Part shown: one piece after another, positions 41,966-41,981 of the stretch
How positions within the stretch are numbered: position 1 is the first letter of the stretch
Layout: each line of letters opens with the position of its first letter
Assembly (NCBI GenBank): GCA_018260425.1
Contig: JAGLBD010000028.1
Coordinates: 1-41,981, forward strand
Origin: Pseudogulbenkiania sp.
GTDB lineage: Bacteria; Pseudomonadota; Gammaproteobacteria; Burkholderiales; Chromobacteriaceae
Reading direction: 5' to 3'
Length of the DNA: 41,981 nt
Made by a program: the position numbers and the translations under genes
Notes under the pieces: model-generated
Database searches by the model: none
What the model was told of the DNA's origin: nothing
What the model saw: the letters and a program-made list of their open reading frames with translations, nothing else

Positions 41966-41981
41966 CGAAGGGGGAGTCTGG

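Overview
The window reads as ordinary chromosome of a G+C-rich (about 60% by eye) Gram-negative bacterium, most likely a betaproteobacterium of the Neisseriales/Chromobacteriaceae type. The evidence is outer-membrane proteins (FadL, YfaZ), RlmJ, TruC, CysDN, MetZ, a PsrA-like regulator and a PACE efflux protein. The taxonomic placement is from remembered protein resemblance, not a search. No rRNA, tRNA, CRISPR array, prophage, insertion sequence or origin was seen. Coding density is high, and most genes sit in short operons separated by hairpins.

Layout. 0.1-5.4 kb: a BCCT osmolyte transporter translationally coupled to a YfaZ-like outer-membrane protein, a LysR regulator divergent from a short-chain dehydrogenase, the repair glycosylase Tag, and an unrecognised 242-aa protein. 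5.6-7.3 kb: a dCache-HAMP-GGDEF diguanylate cyclase. 7.4-16.6 kb: a fatty-acid beta-oxidation block, all on the minus strand. In transcription order it is a PsrA-like TetR repressor, fadE, a hot-dog thioesterase, fadL, a HADH/ECH fusion and a thiolase, and it ends at a good intrinsic terminator. CAAAC-N4-GTTTG-type operators overlap the tetR/fadE promoter and lie upstream of the fadL promoter. 16.7-18.5 kb: metZ and divergent yciH.

18.5-29.0 kb is rich in signalling and efflux: a PAS-PAS-GGDEF protein coupled to a half-size EamA transporter, a LysR regulator divergent from a PACE efflux pump, a chemoreceptor, a Tat-exported multicopper oxidase under a CsoR-type operator, a YgiQ radical-SAM protein, and a GAF-PAS-GGDEF protein. 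29.1-35.1 kb: a secreted unknown protein, a strong bidirectional terminator, then a four-gene BMP-type (nucleoside-like) ABC importer. The importer operon has a long structured leader, a hairpin after the binding-protein gene, and a G9 tract just upstream of the TTG start of its first permease. 35.3-42 kb: truC, rlmJ, a bidirectional terminator, cysN-cysD (sulfate activation), another PAS-PAS-GGDEF protein, and a secreted protein resembling g-type lysozyme inhibitors.

No clearly new multigene system is evident. The observations most worth testing are the PsrA-like operator set, the G9/TTG junction and long leader of the BMP operon, the CsoR-type operator without a CsoR gene nearby, a 17-bp palindrome in front of the fourth GGDEF gene, and two unrecognised proteins (4684-5412 and 29119-29997).
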